53,751 bases of DNA, taken from assembly GCA_012729765.1 (NCBI GenBank), contig JAAYCM010000123.1, positions 1 to 53,751 on the forward strand, in the 5' to 3' direction. The notes beneath the pieces were generated by a model. It worked only from the letters and a program-made list of their open reading frames with translations, was not told the DNA's origin and searched no databases. Origin of the DNA: Chloroflexota bacterium (GTDB lineage Bacteria; Chloroflexota; Anaerolineae; Aggregatilineales; Aggregatilineaceae). Below, piece after piece: positions 7,872-16,042 of the stretch; positions within the stretch are counted from its first letter, which is position 1; the number at the start of each line of letters is the position of its first letter. The position numbers and the translations under genes were made by a program.

Positions 7872-8909
7872 ATGAGCCGCCAATCGCAAACCACCGGCTT
7901 TGCCATCGTGGGGCCGGGCATCGTCGCGGAGATGCACCGGCGCGCAATCGAGGCCAACGACGATCTGGGTGCGCGGCTGGTCGCGCTCGCGCATTACAAC
8001 CCCGCGCGCTATGATGAACTGAGCCAACGCTTCGGCGTGCCGTGCCGCTCTTACGAGGAAGTGCTAAACGATCTGGCGGTGGAGGTGGTGTGCATCTGCA
8101 CGCCCAACGGCCAGCACGCTGCCCAGACCATCGCGGCGGCGCGGGCCGGGAAGCACGTGCTGGTCGAAAAGCCGATGGCGGTCACGCTGGCTGAGGCGGA
8201 CGATATGATCCGGGCCTGTGCTGAGGCCGGGGTGACGCTGGGCGTGACGTTCCAGCGCCGGGCAGAGCCGGTATTCCAGCAGGTGCGGCAGACGATTGAG
8301 GCCGGTGCGCTGGGCGATCTGACGCTGGGGGTAGTGACGATCCCCTACTATCGTGGCGAGGCGTATTTCGCCCAGGCGGATTGGCGCGGCACGTGGGCGG
8401 CGGATGGCGGCGGCGTGTTGATGAACCAGGGTATCCACCAGGTCGATCTGCTGGTGTGGTACATGGGCGACCCGGTCACCATCGAAGCCTATGCCGGGAC
8501 GCTCCAGCGCGCGATCGAAGTCGAGGACACGCTGGCGGCCACGCTGCGCTTTGCCAACGGTGCACTGGCAACCATTGCTGCCACGACGACCGCCGCGCCC
8601 GGCTTCGCCCACCGGGTCGAGATTTACGGCGCGCGGGGCGGCATCCAGATCGAAGGCGAGTCTGTGATCCGCTGGCAGCTTCCCGAAGGTGCAGGACTCG
8701 ACAGCCTGCCGCCGGAGAATATTGCGCCTGCCAACGCCGGAGCGGGCGGCGATCCACGCGCGATTCCGGTCAGCGGGCATATCGGCATCTATCGCGATTT
8801 CATCCAGGCCTTGCGTGACCGTCGCGCCCCGCTGGTGCCGGGCGAGGAAGGCCGCCGCAGCCTGGCGGTTGTGTCAGGAATCTACGAAGCAGCAGGTTTG
8901 TTGTCTTGA
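7872..8909 (+). CDS. Gfo/Idh/MocA family NAD(P)-dependent oxidoreductase
   Basis: A 345-residue sugar- or inositol-dehydrogenase-like enzyme. The N-terminal Rossmann fold begins FAIVGPGIVAEMHRRAI; CTPNGQHA and HVLVEKPMAVTLAEAD follow, the latter carrying the conserved EKP lysine. The C-terminal half has the substrate-binding sheet with GGGVLMNQGIHQVDLLVWYMG, including the usual Gly-rich segment and catalytic His-x-x-x-Asp region. ATG at 7872 has GGGGAG 7 bases upstream. It precedes lutA by 28 bases on the same strand, so it may share a transcript with lutABC. Substrate is not predictable from sequence alone. Confidence 0.85.
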   Translation: MSRQSQTTGFAIVGPGIVAEMHRRAIEANDDLGARLVALAHYNPARYDELSQRFGVPCRSYEEVLNDLAVEVVCICTPNGQHAAQTIAAARAGKHVLVEKPMAVTLAEADDMIRACAEAGVTLGVTFQRRAEPVFQQVRQTIEAGALGDLTLGVVTIPYYRGEAYFAQADWRGTWAADGGGVLMNQGIHQVDLLVWYMGDPVTIEAYAGTLQRAIEVEDTLAATLRFANGALATIAATTTAAPGFAHRVEIYGARGGIQIEGESVIRWQLPEGAGLDSLPPENIAPANAGAGGDPRAIPVSGHIGIYRDFIQALRDRRAPLVPGEEGRRSLAVVSGIYEAAGLLS

Positions 8910-8937
8910 TCGGTGCTTATGATGAATAGAGTTCAGT

Positions 8938-9666
8938 ATGAGTGAATCGAAACGCATTGCCTTAATGGTCACCTGCCTGGTGGACCAGGTCATGCCCGAA
9001 GTGGGCGTGGCCGCGGTGCGACTGCTCCAGCGCGCGGGCTACACGGTCGATTTCCCGACTGAGCAGACCTGCTGCGGGCAGCCGTTTTTCAACAGCGGCT
9101 TCCGTGATCAGGCCGTCAAGCTGGCGCGGCGGGCCGTCGAGATTTTCGAGCCGTATGACGCGGTCGTGCTGCCGAGCGGATCGTGCACGACCATGATTCG
9201 CGCCGAATATCCGCACGTGCTCGAAGCGTGGCCGGAGTGGTATGAGCGCGCGCGCCAGCTTGCCGCCAAGACCTATGAGCTGAGCGAGTTCCTGGTGCAC
9301 TGGGCGCGCTGGCAGCCGCCCCATGTCGCCAACGCCCCGACCCTCACCTATCACGACTCGTGCCACATGAACCGGCTGCTGCACCTGAAGCAGGAGCCGC
9401 GCACGCTGCTTACGGCGGCGGGCTGCACCATCGTCGAGATGAACGAGTCCGATCGCTGCTGCGGGTTTGGCGGCGTGTTCTCGATCCGCCTGCCGGAAGT
9501 CTCCAACGCGATGACCGCCGAAAAAGTGCGCCGCGCCGCCGCGACGGAAGCCGGGCTGCTGGTATCGTCTGACCCCGGCTGCCTGATGCAGATGCGCGGC
9601 ATGATCAAGAATACCCCGCTGCGCGCCGAGCATCTGGCGACGGTGCTTGAGGAGCTTACCCGATGA
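8938..9666 (+). CDS. lutA: LutA-type (Fe-S) oxidoreductase subunit
   Basis: A 242-residue protein with two CCG domains: TEQTCCGQPFFNSG (Cys45-Cys46) and DRCCGFGGVFSIRLPE in the second half, plus the PSGSCTTMI and YHDSCHMNR segments. These residues bind an iron-sulfur cluster of the heterodisulfide-reductase type. LutA, LutB and LutC together oxidise L-lactate to pyruvate in organisms such as Bacillus subtilis. It overlaps lutB by ATGA, as usual for this operon. Lactate as substrate is inferred from family membership. Confidence 0.88.
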   Translation: MSESKRIALMVTCLVDQVMPEVGVAAVRLLQRAGYTVDFPTEQTCCGQPFFNSGFRDQAVKLARRAVEIFEPYDAVVLPSGSCTTMIRAEYPHVLEAWPEWYERARQLAAKTYELSEFLVHWARWQPPHVANAPTLTYHDSCHMNRLLHLKQEPRTLLTAAGCTIVEMNESDRCCGFGGVFSIRLPEVSNAMTAEKVRRAAATEAGLLVSSDPGCLMQMRGMIKNTPLRAEHLATVLEELTR

Positions 9667-11063
9667 CCGAAGTCACCTTCAAACAGTTCCGCTCCGCCGC
9701 CGCCGGCGCCATCGCCGATCCCCGGCTGCAAAGCGCGATCGACGGCGCGACATTGAAGTTCCGCACCGAGCGGCATCACGCCCTGACCGAGCTGCCCGAC
9801 GTGGACGCCATGCGCGACCAGCTCAAAGCGATCCGGGCGGCCACGCTCTCGCGCCTGGCTGATCACCTGGAGACATTCGAGCGCCAGGCGACGGCTACCG
9901 GGGCGAAGGTGCATTGGGCGCGCGATGCTGCCGAAGCCAACCAGATCGCGATCGACATCGCGCGGCAGCACGGCGTTGAGTTGATTGTCAAAACGAAGTC
10001 GATGGCGACCGAGGAAACGCACCTCAACCACGCGCTGATCGATGCCGGGATTACGCCGGTCGAAACCGACCTGGGCGAGTGGATCATCCAGCTTGCCGGT
10101 GAGCCGCCGTCGCATATCGTCGGCCCGGCGCTGCACAAGACGCGCCAGCAGGTCGCGGAATTGTTCAGCAAAGAGGTGGGCCGCGAGCTGGACCCTGATG
10201 ACATCCCCGGCCTGACCGCCGAAGCGCGCCGCCTGCTGCGCGAGAAATTCCTGGCGGCGGGCCTGGGCATCACCGGCGCGAATCTCGCGGTGGCCGAGAC
10301 GGGCTCGATCGTGCTCGTCACTAACGAGGGCAACGGGCGGCTCGTCACCAGCGCGCCGCCGGTGCAGATCGCCCTGGTCGGGATCGAGAAGATCGCGCCC
10401 ACCTGGGACGATGCGGCGGTCTGGCTGCAACTGCTGGCGCGCAGCTCGACCGGGCAGCCGCTCTCGATCTACACCACTGCCATCACCGGCCCGGCCAAGG
10501 CCGACGATCCCGACGGTCCGCGCGAGGTCCACATCATCCTGATGGACAACGGGCGCAGCAATCAGATCGGCACCGGTTATGAGGAAGTGTTGGAGTGCAT
10601 CCGCTGTGGCGCGTGCCTCAATGCCTGCCCGGTCTATCAGGAAGTCGGCGGGCACAGCTACGGCAACCCCTACAGCGGCCCGATCGGGGCGGTGCTGGTG
10701 CCGCTGCTGTTCGGCCTGAAGGAGTACGAGGCGCTGCCGCACGCCAGCTCGCTGTGCACGGCCTGCCTGGATGCCTGCCCGGTGCGGATCAACCTGCCGC
10801 GTATGCTGCTCGATCTGCGCCGTGACGAGGTGCAGGGGCGGATGCTCAGCCCGGTGGAGCGCTTCATCGAGCAGGCGGCGGCCTACGTGCTGGGCCATTA
10901 CCGGCTCTACCGCCTGCTGACCGGCACGGCCCGTATCTTCCAGCGGCCCCTGGTGCGCGGGCGGTTCCTGCGCGTGCCGCGCCGCGTCAATCCTGCCGGG
11001 GAGCGCGACCTGCCATCGCTGGCGAAGCGTTCCTTCCACGACCTGTGGGACGAGATCAGGTAG
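9663..11063 (+). CDS. lutB: LutB-type iron-sulfur protein
   Basis: A 466-residue protein with an N-terminal LUD domain (about 60-285; includes KTKSMATEETHLNHAL and GANLAVAETGSIVLVTNEGN) and a C-terminal ferredoxin-like part. Two cysteine clusters are visible: ECIRCGACLNACPVY from about residue 311, and SLCTACLDACPVRINLP about 50 residues later. It is thought to pass electrons from lactate oxidation with LutA and LutC. Start overlaps lutA (ATGA); lutC begins 20 bases after its stop. Length and domain order match the family. Confidence 0.9.
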   Translation: MTEVTFKQFRSAAAGAIADPRLQSAIDGATLKFRTERHHALTELPDVDAMRDQLKAIRAATLSRLADHLETFERQATATGAKVHWARDAAEANQIAIDIARQHGVELIVKTKSMATEETHLNHALIDAGITPVETDLGEWIIQLAGEPPSHIVGPALHKTRQQVAELFSKEVGRELDPDDIPGLTAEARRLLREKFLAAGLGITGANLAVAETGSIVLVTNEGNGRLVTSAPPVQIALVGIEKIAPTWDDAAVWLQLLARSSTGQPLSIYTTAITGPAKADDPDGPREVHIILMDNGRSNQIGTGYEEVLECIRCGACLNACPVYQEVGGHSYGNPYSGPIGAVLVPLLFGLKEYEALPHASSLCTACLDACPVRINLPRMLLDLRRDEVQGRMLSPVERFIEQAAAYVLGHYRLYRLLTGTARIFQRPLVRGRFLRVPRRVNPAGERDLPSLAKRSFHDLWDEIR

Positions 11064-11083
11064 AAAACTGAGGTTTGAGAGTT

Positions 11084-11716
11084 ATGAGTGCACGTGATGA
11101 GATTTTGAACAAACTGCGATCTCGCTCCCGCCAGCCCGACACGCACCCGCCCGCCTGGCGCTCGCGCCGCCACTTCGACGATCTGGCCGAGCGCTTTGCC
11201 GAGTCGTTGGGCAAGTCCAAAGGTGAGGTGATCCGGGCTGGATCGCTGGACGAGGCGTTCGAGCAGTTGGATCAAACCCTGCTGGCCCTGGGTGCGCGCT
11301 GTGTGGTCGCCAACGATGAGCCGCCGCTGAGCCAGATCGACCTGGCGGCGCGCTGGCCGGGGATGCAGTGGCATATCGTGGGCCGGACGCCCGGCGATCT
11401 GCGCGGCTTCTGCGCCACCGCCGATGCCGGAGTCAGCAGTGTGGTGGCGGCCCTGGCCGAAACCGGATCGGTTGTGGTGACGAGCGGGCCGGGCAAGAGC
11501 CGGCTGGCGACGCTGCTGCCGCCGGTGCATATCGCGCTCGTGCCGGAGTCGTGCCTGACCGCCGATCTGTATACCTTTACGGCAGCGCGGCAGGGCCCGC
11601 CCCCGGCCATGCAAACGCTGATCAGCGGCCCCAGCAAGACCGCCGACATCGAGCAGACGATGGCGGTCGGCGTGCACGGTCCCAAGCGTTTCATCGTGAT
11701 CCTGTACCGGGACTGA
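11084..11716 (+). CDS. lutC: LutC-type LUD domain protein
   Basis: A 210-residue LUD-domain protein. It has ITTADAGVSS-like CATADAGVSSVVAALAETGS, TSGPGKSRLATLLPP and the closing GVHGPKRFIVILYRD typical of LutC. It is the third subunit of the lactate utilisation system. ATG 11084 is chosen because GAGG lies 10 bases upstream; an alternative TTG at 11075 has no better site. A strong inverted repeat follows the stop at 11740. Confidence 0.88.
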   Translation: MSARDEILNKLRSRSRQPDTHPPAWRSRRHFDDLAERFAESLGKSKGEVIRAGSLDEAFEQLDQTLLALGARCVVANDEPPLSQIDLAARWPGMQWHIVGRTPGDLRGFCATADAGVSSVVAALAETGSVVVTSGPGKSRLATLLPPVHIALVPESCLTADLYTFTAARQGPPPAMQTLISGPSKTADIEQTMAVGVHGPKRFIVILYRD

Positions 11717-11739
11717 CGCCGATTTTCACGCGAATCAAA

Positions 11740-11768
11740 ACGGGGCGAGCCGTGATGGTTCGCCCCGT
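11740..11768 (-). terminator. Hairpin terminator between convergent operons
   Basis: A 9-bp perfect stem (ACGGGGCGA / TCGCCCCGT, loop of 11). On the minus strand it is followed by TTTTG, so it should end the ABC-exporter transcript. It may also act on the lutABC transcript, though no T-run follows on the plus strand. Confidence 0.6.
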
Positions 11769-11789
11769 GTGATTCTGGCCGGGCTGCCG

Positions 11790-11910
11790 ACCCCCATCCT
11801 AAATCCTTCCCCCACAAGGTGGGCAGGACTTCAATGCCCCGCCGTGCTCCCCTTCCCTCCGCGACAGCGTGGGAGAAGGGGCCGGGGGATGGGGGGCATA
11901 CCACCCGCTA
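11790..11910 (-). repeat. Dispersed hairpin repeat, copy C
   Basis: Read on the minus strand it starts with the TAG stop of the downstream ABC exporter gene (11910-11908), TAGCGGGTGGTATGCCCCCC, then the same two nested hairpins as copy B, ending with AGGATGGGGG. The distal inverted end is not recognisable. Confidence 0.75.
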
Positions 11911-13749
11911 CGCGATCCCCAACTGGCGCAACTCCTGCGTGCCGAGCTTGTGCGCGTTCTCGATGTACTCCAGGCTCTGGTGCCGGAAGTAGGTGTTGTA
12001 TAGCTCGGCGTAGTGGCCGCCCTGCCGCAGCAGCGAGTCGTGATCGCCTTCCTCGATGATCCGGCCCTCGCGCAGCACGATGATCCGGTCGGCCTCGCGC
12101 ACGGTCGAGAGCCGGTGCGCGATCACGACCGAAGTCCGGCGCGCGGTCAGCGTGTCCAGCCCTTCCTGGATCAGCGTCTCGGTCAGCGGGTCGATGCTGG
12201 CCGTCGCCTCGTCCATGATGAAGATCGACGGGTTCTGGAGCAGCACGCGCGCCAGCGCGACCAACTGCCGCTGGCCCATCGAGAGACCGCCGCCGCGCTC
12301 GCCAACCTGCGTATCCAGCCCGTTGGGCAGGGCTTGCAGCCAGTCGCCGCTGCCGACCGACTGCGCCACCGCGAGTACCTCGTCATCCGTCGCGTTGGGC
12401 GAGCCGTAGCGGATGTTGTCGCGCACGGTGCCATCGAACAGGAACGGCGACTGCGTCACGATGCCCAGATGCTCGCGATAGTTCGCCAGATCCAGGCTGC
12501 GGATGTCGTGCCCGTCGATCAGGATGTGCCCATCCTGGAACTCGTAGAAGCGCGCGATCAGACGGGCGAGGCTCGACTTGCCCGACCCGGTGTGCCCGAC
12601 CAGCGCCAGCGTCTCCCCGGCGTGGATCGTCAGCGAGAAGTCTTGCAGGACCGGCTCGTCCTCGTTGTAGTGGAAGTTCACATTCTCGAACGTGATCTCG
12701 CCCATCACCAGGTCGAGCCGGTCGTTCCCGGTCTGCACGACCCTCGGCTCGGCGTCGATCAGCGCGAAAACACGCTCGCCCGCCGCCAGCCCAAGCTGGA
12801 ACTGGCTCCAGAACGAGGCGATGCTGGTCAGGGGGAACCAGAACAGGTTCAGCCCCTGGATGAACAGGAACCAGTCACCCGCGCTCAGCCCGCCATCCTG
12901 GGCACGTATCCCGCCGAAGTAGACCAGTGCCGCCGTGCCGAACCCGGCCAGCAGATTGAGGATCGGGAAGATGGCGTTGAACACGTAGCCGGTCCGCAGG
13001 TTGATGCGGTACGACTGCTTGTTCACGTCCAGGAACTCGTCATAGACGGTGTGCTCCTGGCGGAAGGTCTTCGCCACGCCGATCCCGCTGACCGTCTCCT
13101 GGATGTGTGCGCTGACGACAGCCAGGATGCGGCGCGACTGCGTGACCGTCTCGCGCGCGATCTTGCGGAAGGCGAGCGCGGTGATGACGATGAACGGGGC
13201 CAGCGCCAGCGTGATCAGCGTAAGCTGCGCGTCCACGCTGAACAGGTAGCCGATCAGCAGGAAGATCAGCAAGATCTGGCTCATCAGATCCATCGTCAGG
13301 GTGACGATCTGCGAGAGCGCCTGGGTGTCGGATGTCACGCGGCTGACGATCTTGCCCGACGGGATCGAGTCGTAGAACGACAGGTCGCGCGCCAACACCG
13401 CGTCGAAGGCGTCTTCGCGCAGCTTGAGCACGACGTTCCCGACCGCGATCGAAGATGCGCGTTGCCGGATCGCGTTCAGGCCCCAGCCGAGGCAGCCCAG
13501 CGCGATCACGATCGCGGTATAGAGCAGCACCGTCTCGGTCGAGCTGTCCTCTTGCAGACGATCGACCGCACTGGAGATCGCAATCGGCAGCCCGGTATTG
13601 ACCAGCGACGTGAGCAGGATCATCGCGGCCACCAACAGCATCCGTCCAAGTTGGGGCCGGAAGTAGCGGAGAATACGTTTGACCAGCTCGCGGTCGTTGT
13701 AACTGCGGTCGTATTCTTCGGCGTCCAGACCATCCATGATGAAGCCCAT
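11908..13749 (-). CDS. ABC exporter half-transporter, consensus-ATPase subunit
   Basis: A 613-residue type IV (B-family) ABC half-transporter with six membrane helices (about 35-320) and a C-terminal ATPase. Walker A is GHTGSGKSS, Q-loop VTQSPFLF, Walker B SIFIMDEATASID with the catalytic Glu present, H-loop VIAHRLS. The signature is degenerate: LSMGQ instead of LSGGQ. The ATG has AGGAGAG 6-8 bases upstream. It starts 11 bases after the stop of its partner gene. In the partner the catalytic Glu is Asp, so the pair fits a heterodimer with one weak ATP site. Cargo (drug, lipid or peptide) cannot be told. The TAG stop is the first triplet of repeat copy C. Confidence 0.9.
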   Translation of the reverse strand: MGFIMDGLDAEEYDRSYNDRELVKRILRYFRPQLGRMLLVAAMILLTSLVNTGLPIAISSAVDRLQEDSSTETVLLYTAIVIALGCLGWGLNAIRQRASSIAVGNVVLKLREDAFDAVLARDLSFYDSIPSGKIVSRVTSDTQALSQIVTLTMDLMSQILLIFLLIGYLFSVDAQLTLITLALAPFIVITALAFRKIARETVTQSRRILAVVSAHIQETVSGIGVAKTFRQEHTVYDEFLDVNKQSYRINLRTGYVFNAIFPILNLLAGFGTAALVYFGGIRAQDGGLSAGDWFLFIQGLNLFWFPLTSIASFWSQFQLGLAAGERVFALIDAEPRVVQTGNDRLDLVMGEITFENVNFHYNEDEPVLQDFSLTIHAGETLALVGHTGSGKSSLARLIARFYEFQDGHILIDGHDIRSLDLANYREHLGIVTQSPFLFDGTVRDNIRYGSPNATDDEVLAVAQSVGSGDWLQALPNGLDTQVGERGGGLSMGQRQLVALARVLLQNPSIFIMDEATASIDPLTETLIQEGLDTLTARRTSVVIAHRLSTVREADRIIVLREGRIIEEGDHDSLLRQGGHYAELYNTYFRHQSLEYIENAHKLGTQELRQLGIA

Positions 13750-13760
13750 AAGATGCTCTC

Positions 13761-15608
13761 CTATGTGAGCTGTGCGGCCAGTTTCAGATCGGGCGCGGGT
13801 TCGAGCGGTGGCAGGTCCACGTCATAGCGCGCGAAGATGCGGCGGTAGTTTGGCGACGTGCGCAGCAGCGCATCATGCGTTCCGGCGGCCACCAGTTGAC
13901 CCTGGTCCAGCACCAGGATCAGGTCGGCCCAGCGGATCTGCGACAGGCGGTGCGTGATCAGCAGCGTGGTGCGGCCTTCCTGCGCGCGCCGGATCGCCTT
14001 CTGAATCTGGTCCTCGGTCGCGCTGTCGATCGCGCTGGTCGAGTCGTCCAGGATCAGGATGCGCGGGTCGCTGAGGAAGGCGCGGGCCAGGGCGATCCGC
14101 TGCCGCTGCCCGCCGGAGAGCGTCACGCCGCGCTCGCCCACTTTCGTCTGGTAGCCCTCGTTGAAGGTCAGGATGAAGTCATGCGCCTGCGCCTCGCGGG
14201 CGGCGTGCTCGATCTGCTCTTGCGGCGTGTGCGGCGCGCCGAACGCGATGTTCTCGGCCAGGGTGCGCGAGAACAGGAACACGTCCTGCTCGATCTTCGA
14301 GATCTGCGAGCGCAGCACGTCCAGGTCCCACTCGCGCACGTCCACACCGTCGATCAGGATGCGGCCCTCGGTCACGTCATAGGTCCGGTTGATCAACTGC
14401 GTGAGCGTGCTCTTGCCGGAGCCGGTCTGCCCGACAACGGCGACCGTCTGGCCGGGCCGGATGCGAAACGAGACGTCCTGCAGCACGATGTTCTGGCCGT
14501 CGTCATCATAGCGGAAGGTGACGTTATCGAACACGATGTCGCCTTCGATCTGCCTGGAGTAGCCGCCCGCGTTCTCATCCAGCTCGGTCTGGGCGGTGAC
14601 GATGTGCAGGATGCGCTCGGCGCTGGCGATGCCAAGCTGGACCAGCGAGAACGAGAAGATCGAGATGAAGGTCGGGAAGCGCAGAATCCCCATCAGGCCC
14701 ATGACCGCGATGATGTCCGGGATCGACAGCCGGCCCGCGTCATAGAGCACCATACTGTGCAGGAAGATCATCCCCAGCGCGATGCCGTAGAGCAGCAGCG
14801 GCAGGTAGCGCGCTTCGATCTGGCCCTGCTGGACAAAGTAGTCGCGGAACAGGCGCGCGTTGCGGCGGAAGCGTGTCTGCTCGAAGGCTTCCTGCACGCT
14901 CGCCTTGACGATTTCGATGCCGGAGATCGTCTCTTCCAGCCCGGCGTTCATCGTGCCGAACTGCTCGCGCTGGTTGCGCATCACCGGGTTCAGGCGGCGG
15001 GTGTAGCGCCGGACCGCGATCACGTAGGACGTAAGGAACACCGTCGGGACGAGCAGCAGCTCCAGCTTGATCAGGGCGATGTAGAACAGCGGAACCATGA
15101 TGCCGATCACCGTCTCGTAGATGAAGCGCGCGCCGGGGCTGATCATGCCGTTGAGCTGGCGCACGTCGTCGGTCGCGCGGGCCATGATATCGCCCACGCG
15201 CTGCCGGTCGTGAAAGGTCTGGCTCTTGCCCAGCAGGCTGACGTACAACTCCTGGCGGGCGTCCCGTTCGAGCCGCTGCGCGATCGTCTCGATCAGCAGG
15301 CTGCCGCCCAGGAAGGCGAAGCTGCTCAGGATGAGCACGCCCAGCACGCTCAGCGAGATACGCAGCAGCATATCGCCGCCGGTCGGGGTCATAATCTCCT
15401 CGGCGGCGCGGCCAATGAGCACCGGCGACTGCGAGTAGGCCATGAAGTCGATGATGCTGAACACGAGCGAGCCGATCAGCAGCCACTTGTAACGCAGGAC
15501 ATGCGACACGATCCAGCGGCGCGGGCCGCGCTGATCGTAGGCATAGGCGTCCTGCACGGTAAATTCGCTCTTGGCAGCGGGGGAAGAGGGATGTCTTTGA
15601 TCGTTCAT
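13761..15608 (-). CDS. ABC exporter half-transporter, degenerate-site subunit
   Basis: A 615-residue B-family half-transporter: a roughly 55-residue N-terminal tail, six membrane helices (about 50-350), and a C-terminal ATPase. Walker A is GQTGSGKST, signature LSGGQRQR is canonical, but Walker B reads ILILDDSTSAID, with Asp in place of the catalytic Glu. This matches the non-hydrolysing side of heterodimeric exporters such as TM287/288. ATG 15608 (MNDQRHP) is preferred because GGAG lies about 11 bases upstream and the further upstream frame overlaps the promoter. First gene of a two-gene operon. Confidence 0.9.
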   Translation of the reverse strand: MNDQRHPSSPAAKSEFTVQDAYAYDQRGPRRWIVSHVLRYKWLLIGSLVFSIIDFMAYSQSPVLIGRAAEEIMTPTGGDMLLRISLSVLGVLILSSFAFLGGSLLIETIAQRLERDARQELYVSLLGKSQTFHDRQRVGDIMARATDDVRQLNGMISPGARFIYETVIGIMVPLFYIALIKLELLLVPTVFLTSYVIAVRRYTRRLNPVMRNQREQFGTMNAGLEETISGIEIVKASVQEAFEQTRFRRNARLFRDYFVQQGQIEARYLPLLLYGIALGMIFLHSMVLYDAGRLSIPDIIAVMGLMGILRFPTFISIFSFSLVQLGIASAERILHIVTAQTELDENAGGYSRQIEGDIVFDNVTFRYDDDGQNIVLQDVSFRIRPGQTVAVVGQTGSGKSTLTQLINRTYDVTEGRILIDGVDVREWDLDVLRSQISKIEQDVFLFSRTLAENIAFGAPHTPQEQIEHAAREAQAHDFILTFNEGYQTKVGERGVTLSGGQRQRIALARAFLSDPRILILDDSTSAIDSATEDQIQKAIRRAQEGRTTLLITHRLSQIRWADLILVLDQGQLVAAGTHDALLRTSPNYRRIFARYDVDLPPLEPAPDLKLAAQLT

Positions 15609-15666
15609 CGCGTTGTGGCTCCAGGTCAAGATGCACAATCGAACAAACGTTCGTAGGACGCAACCG

Positions 15667-15695
15667 ATCATGACCGATTACGCTCAATTTGTCAA
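15667..15695 (-). promoter_or_regulatory. Promoter of the ABC exporter operon
   Basis: On the minus strand a perfect TTGACA (15695-15690), 17-base spacer and CATGAT (15672-15667), about 60 bases before the ATG at 15608. Confidence 0.55.
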
Positions 15696-15920
15696 CTTAT
15701 CGTGCTCTTAAAATCGGATGATTCACACGTAGACGGCAGCGACGGAACAGGCATGCTGTCCGCTCGGTTGCCGGGGAGCCAGTTGGAAGGAAACGCTAGT
15801 CAAGCATGCGATACCTGCTGCTTGTGTTTTAGACGTCCCGTCAGTATACAGGAAGGGCCGTCAGAAAAAAAGGGTGAGTTTGGGCTTTGTGACGGGTTGG
15901 CCCGGCCTGCCAGGGCGCGT

Positions 15921-15949
15921 TTCTGTAGAAAAAGGGGGCATGCTATAAT
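15921..15949 (+). promoter_or_regulatory. Extended -10 promoter of the acyl-CoA dehydrogenase gene
   Basis: TGCTATAAT (15941-15949) is a perfect extended -10 box. A weak -35 (TTCTGT, 15921-15926) sits 17 bases upstream. Leader to the ATG would be about 85 bases. Confidence 0.55.
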
Positions 15950-16042
15950 CTAGGCTGTCACCGGAATACGCGCTGCCGCCCCGTCTGACAACAGGTGACA
16001 GAAATTTTTGCCTCTATACTTTGCCAAAGGAAGTTACCTCTT

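Larger units (their letters stand above)
15609..16042 (+). other. 434-nt divergent intergenic region
   Basis: Holds a minus-strand promoter for the ABC exporter (15667-15695) and a plus-strand extended -10 promoter for the acyl-CoA dehydrogenase (15944). Between them I see no open reading frame with a ribosome binding site, no tRNA and no T-run hairpin; a duplicated GCATGC (around 15751 and 15805) is the only small pattern. Confidence 0.6.

Noticed and set aside
11908..15671. Long plus-strand open frames opposite the ABC exporter genes
   Set aside because: They are Arg/Gln/His/Asp-rich antisense frames made by GC-rich codon use; the minus-strand proteins have complete Walker and signature motifs.
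15609..16042. A tRNA or small gene in the longest gap
   Set aside because: No cloverleaf, no TTCGA loop and no open frame with a ribosome binding site could be found by eye.
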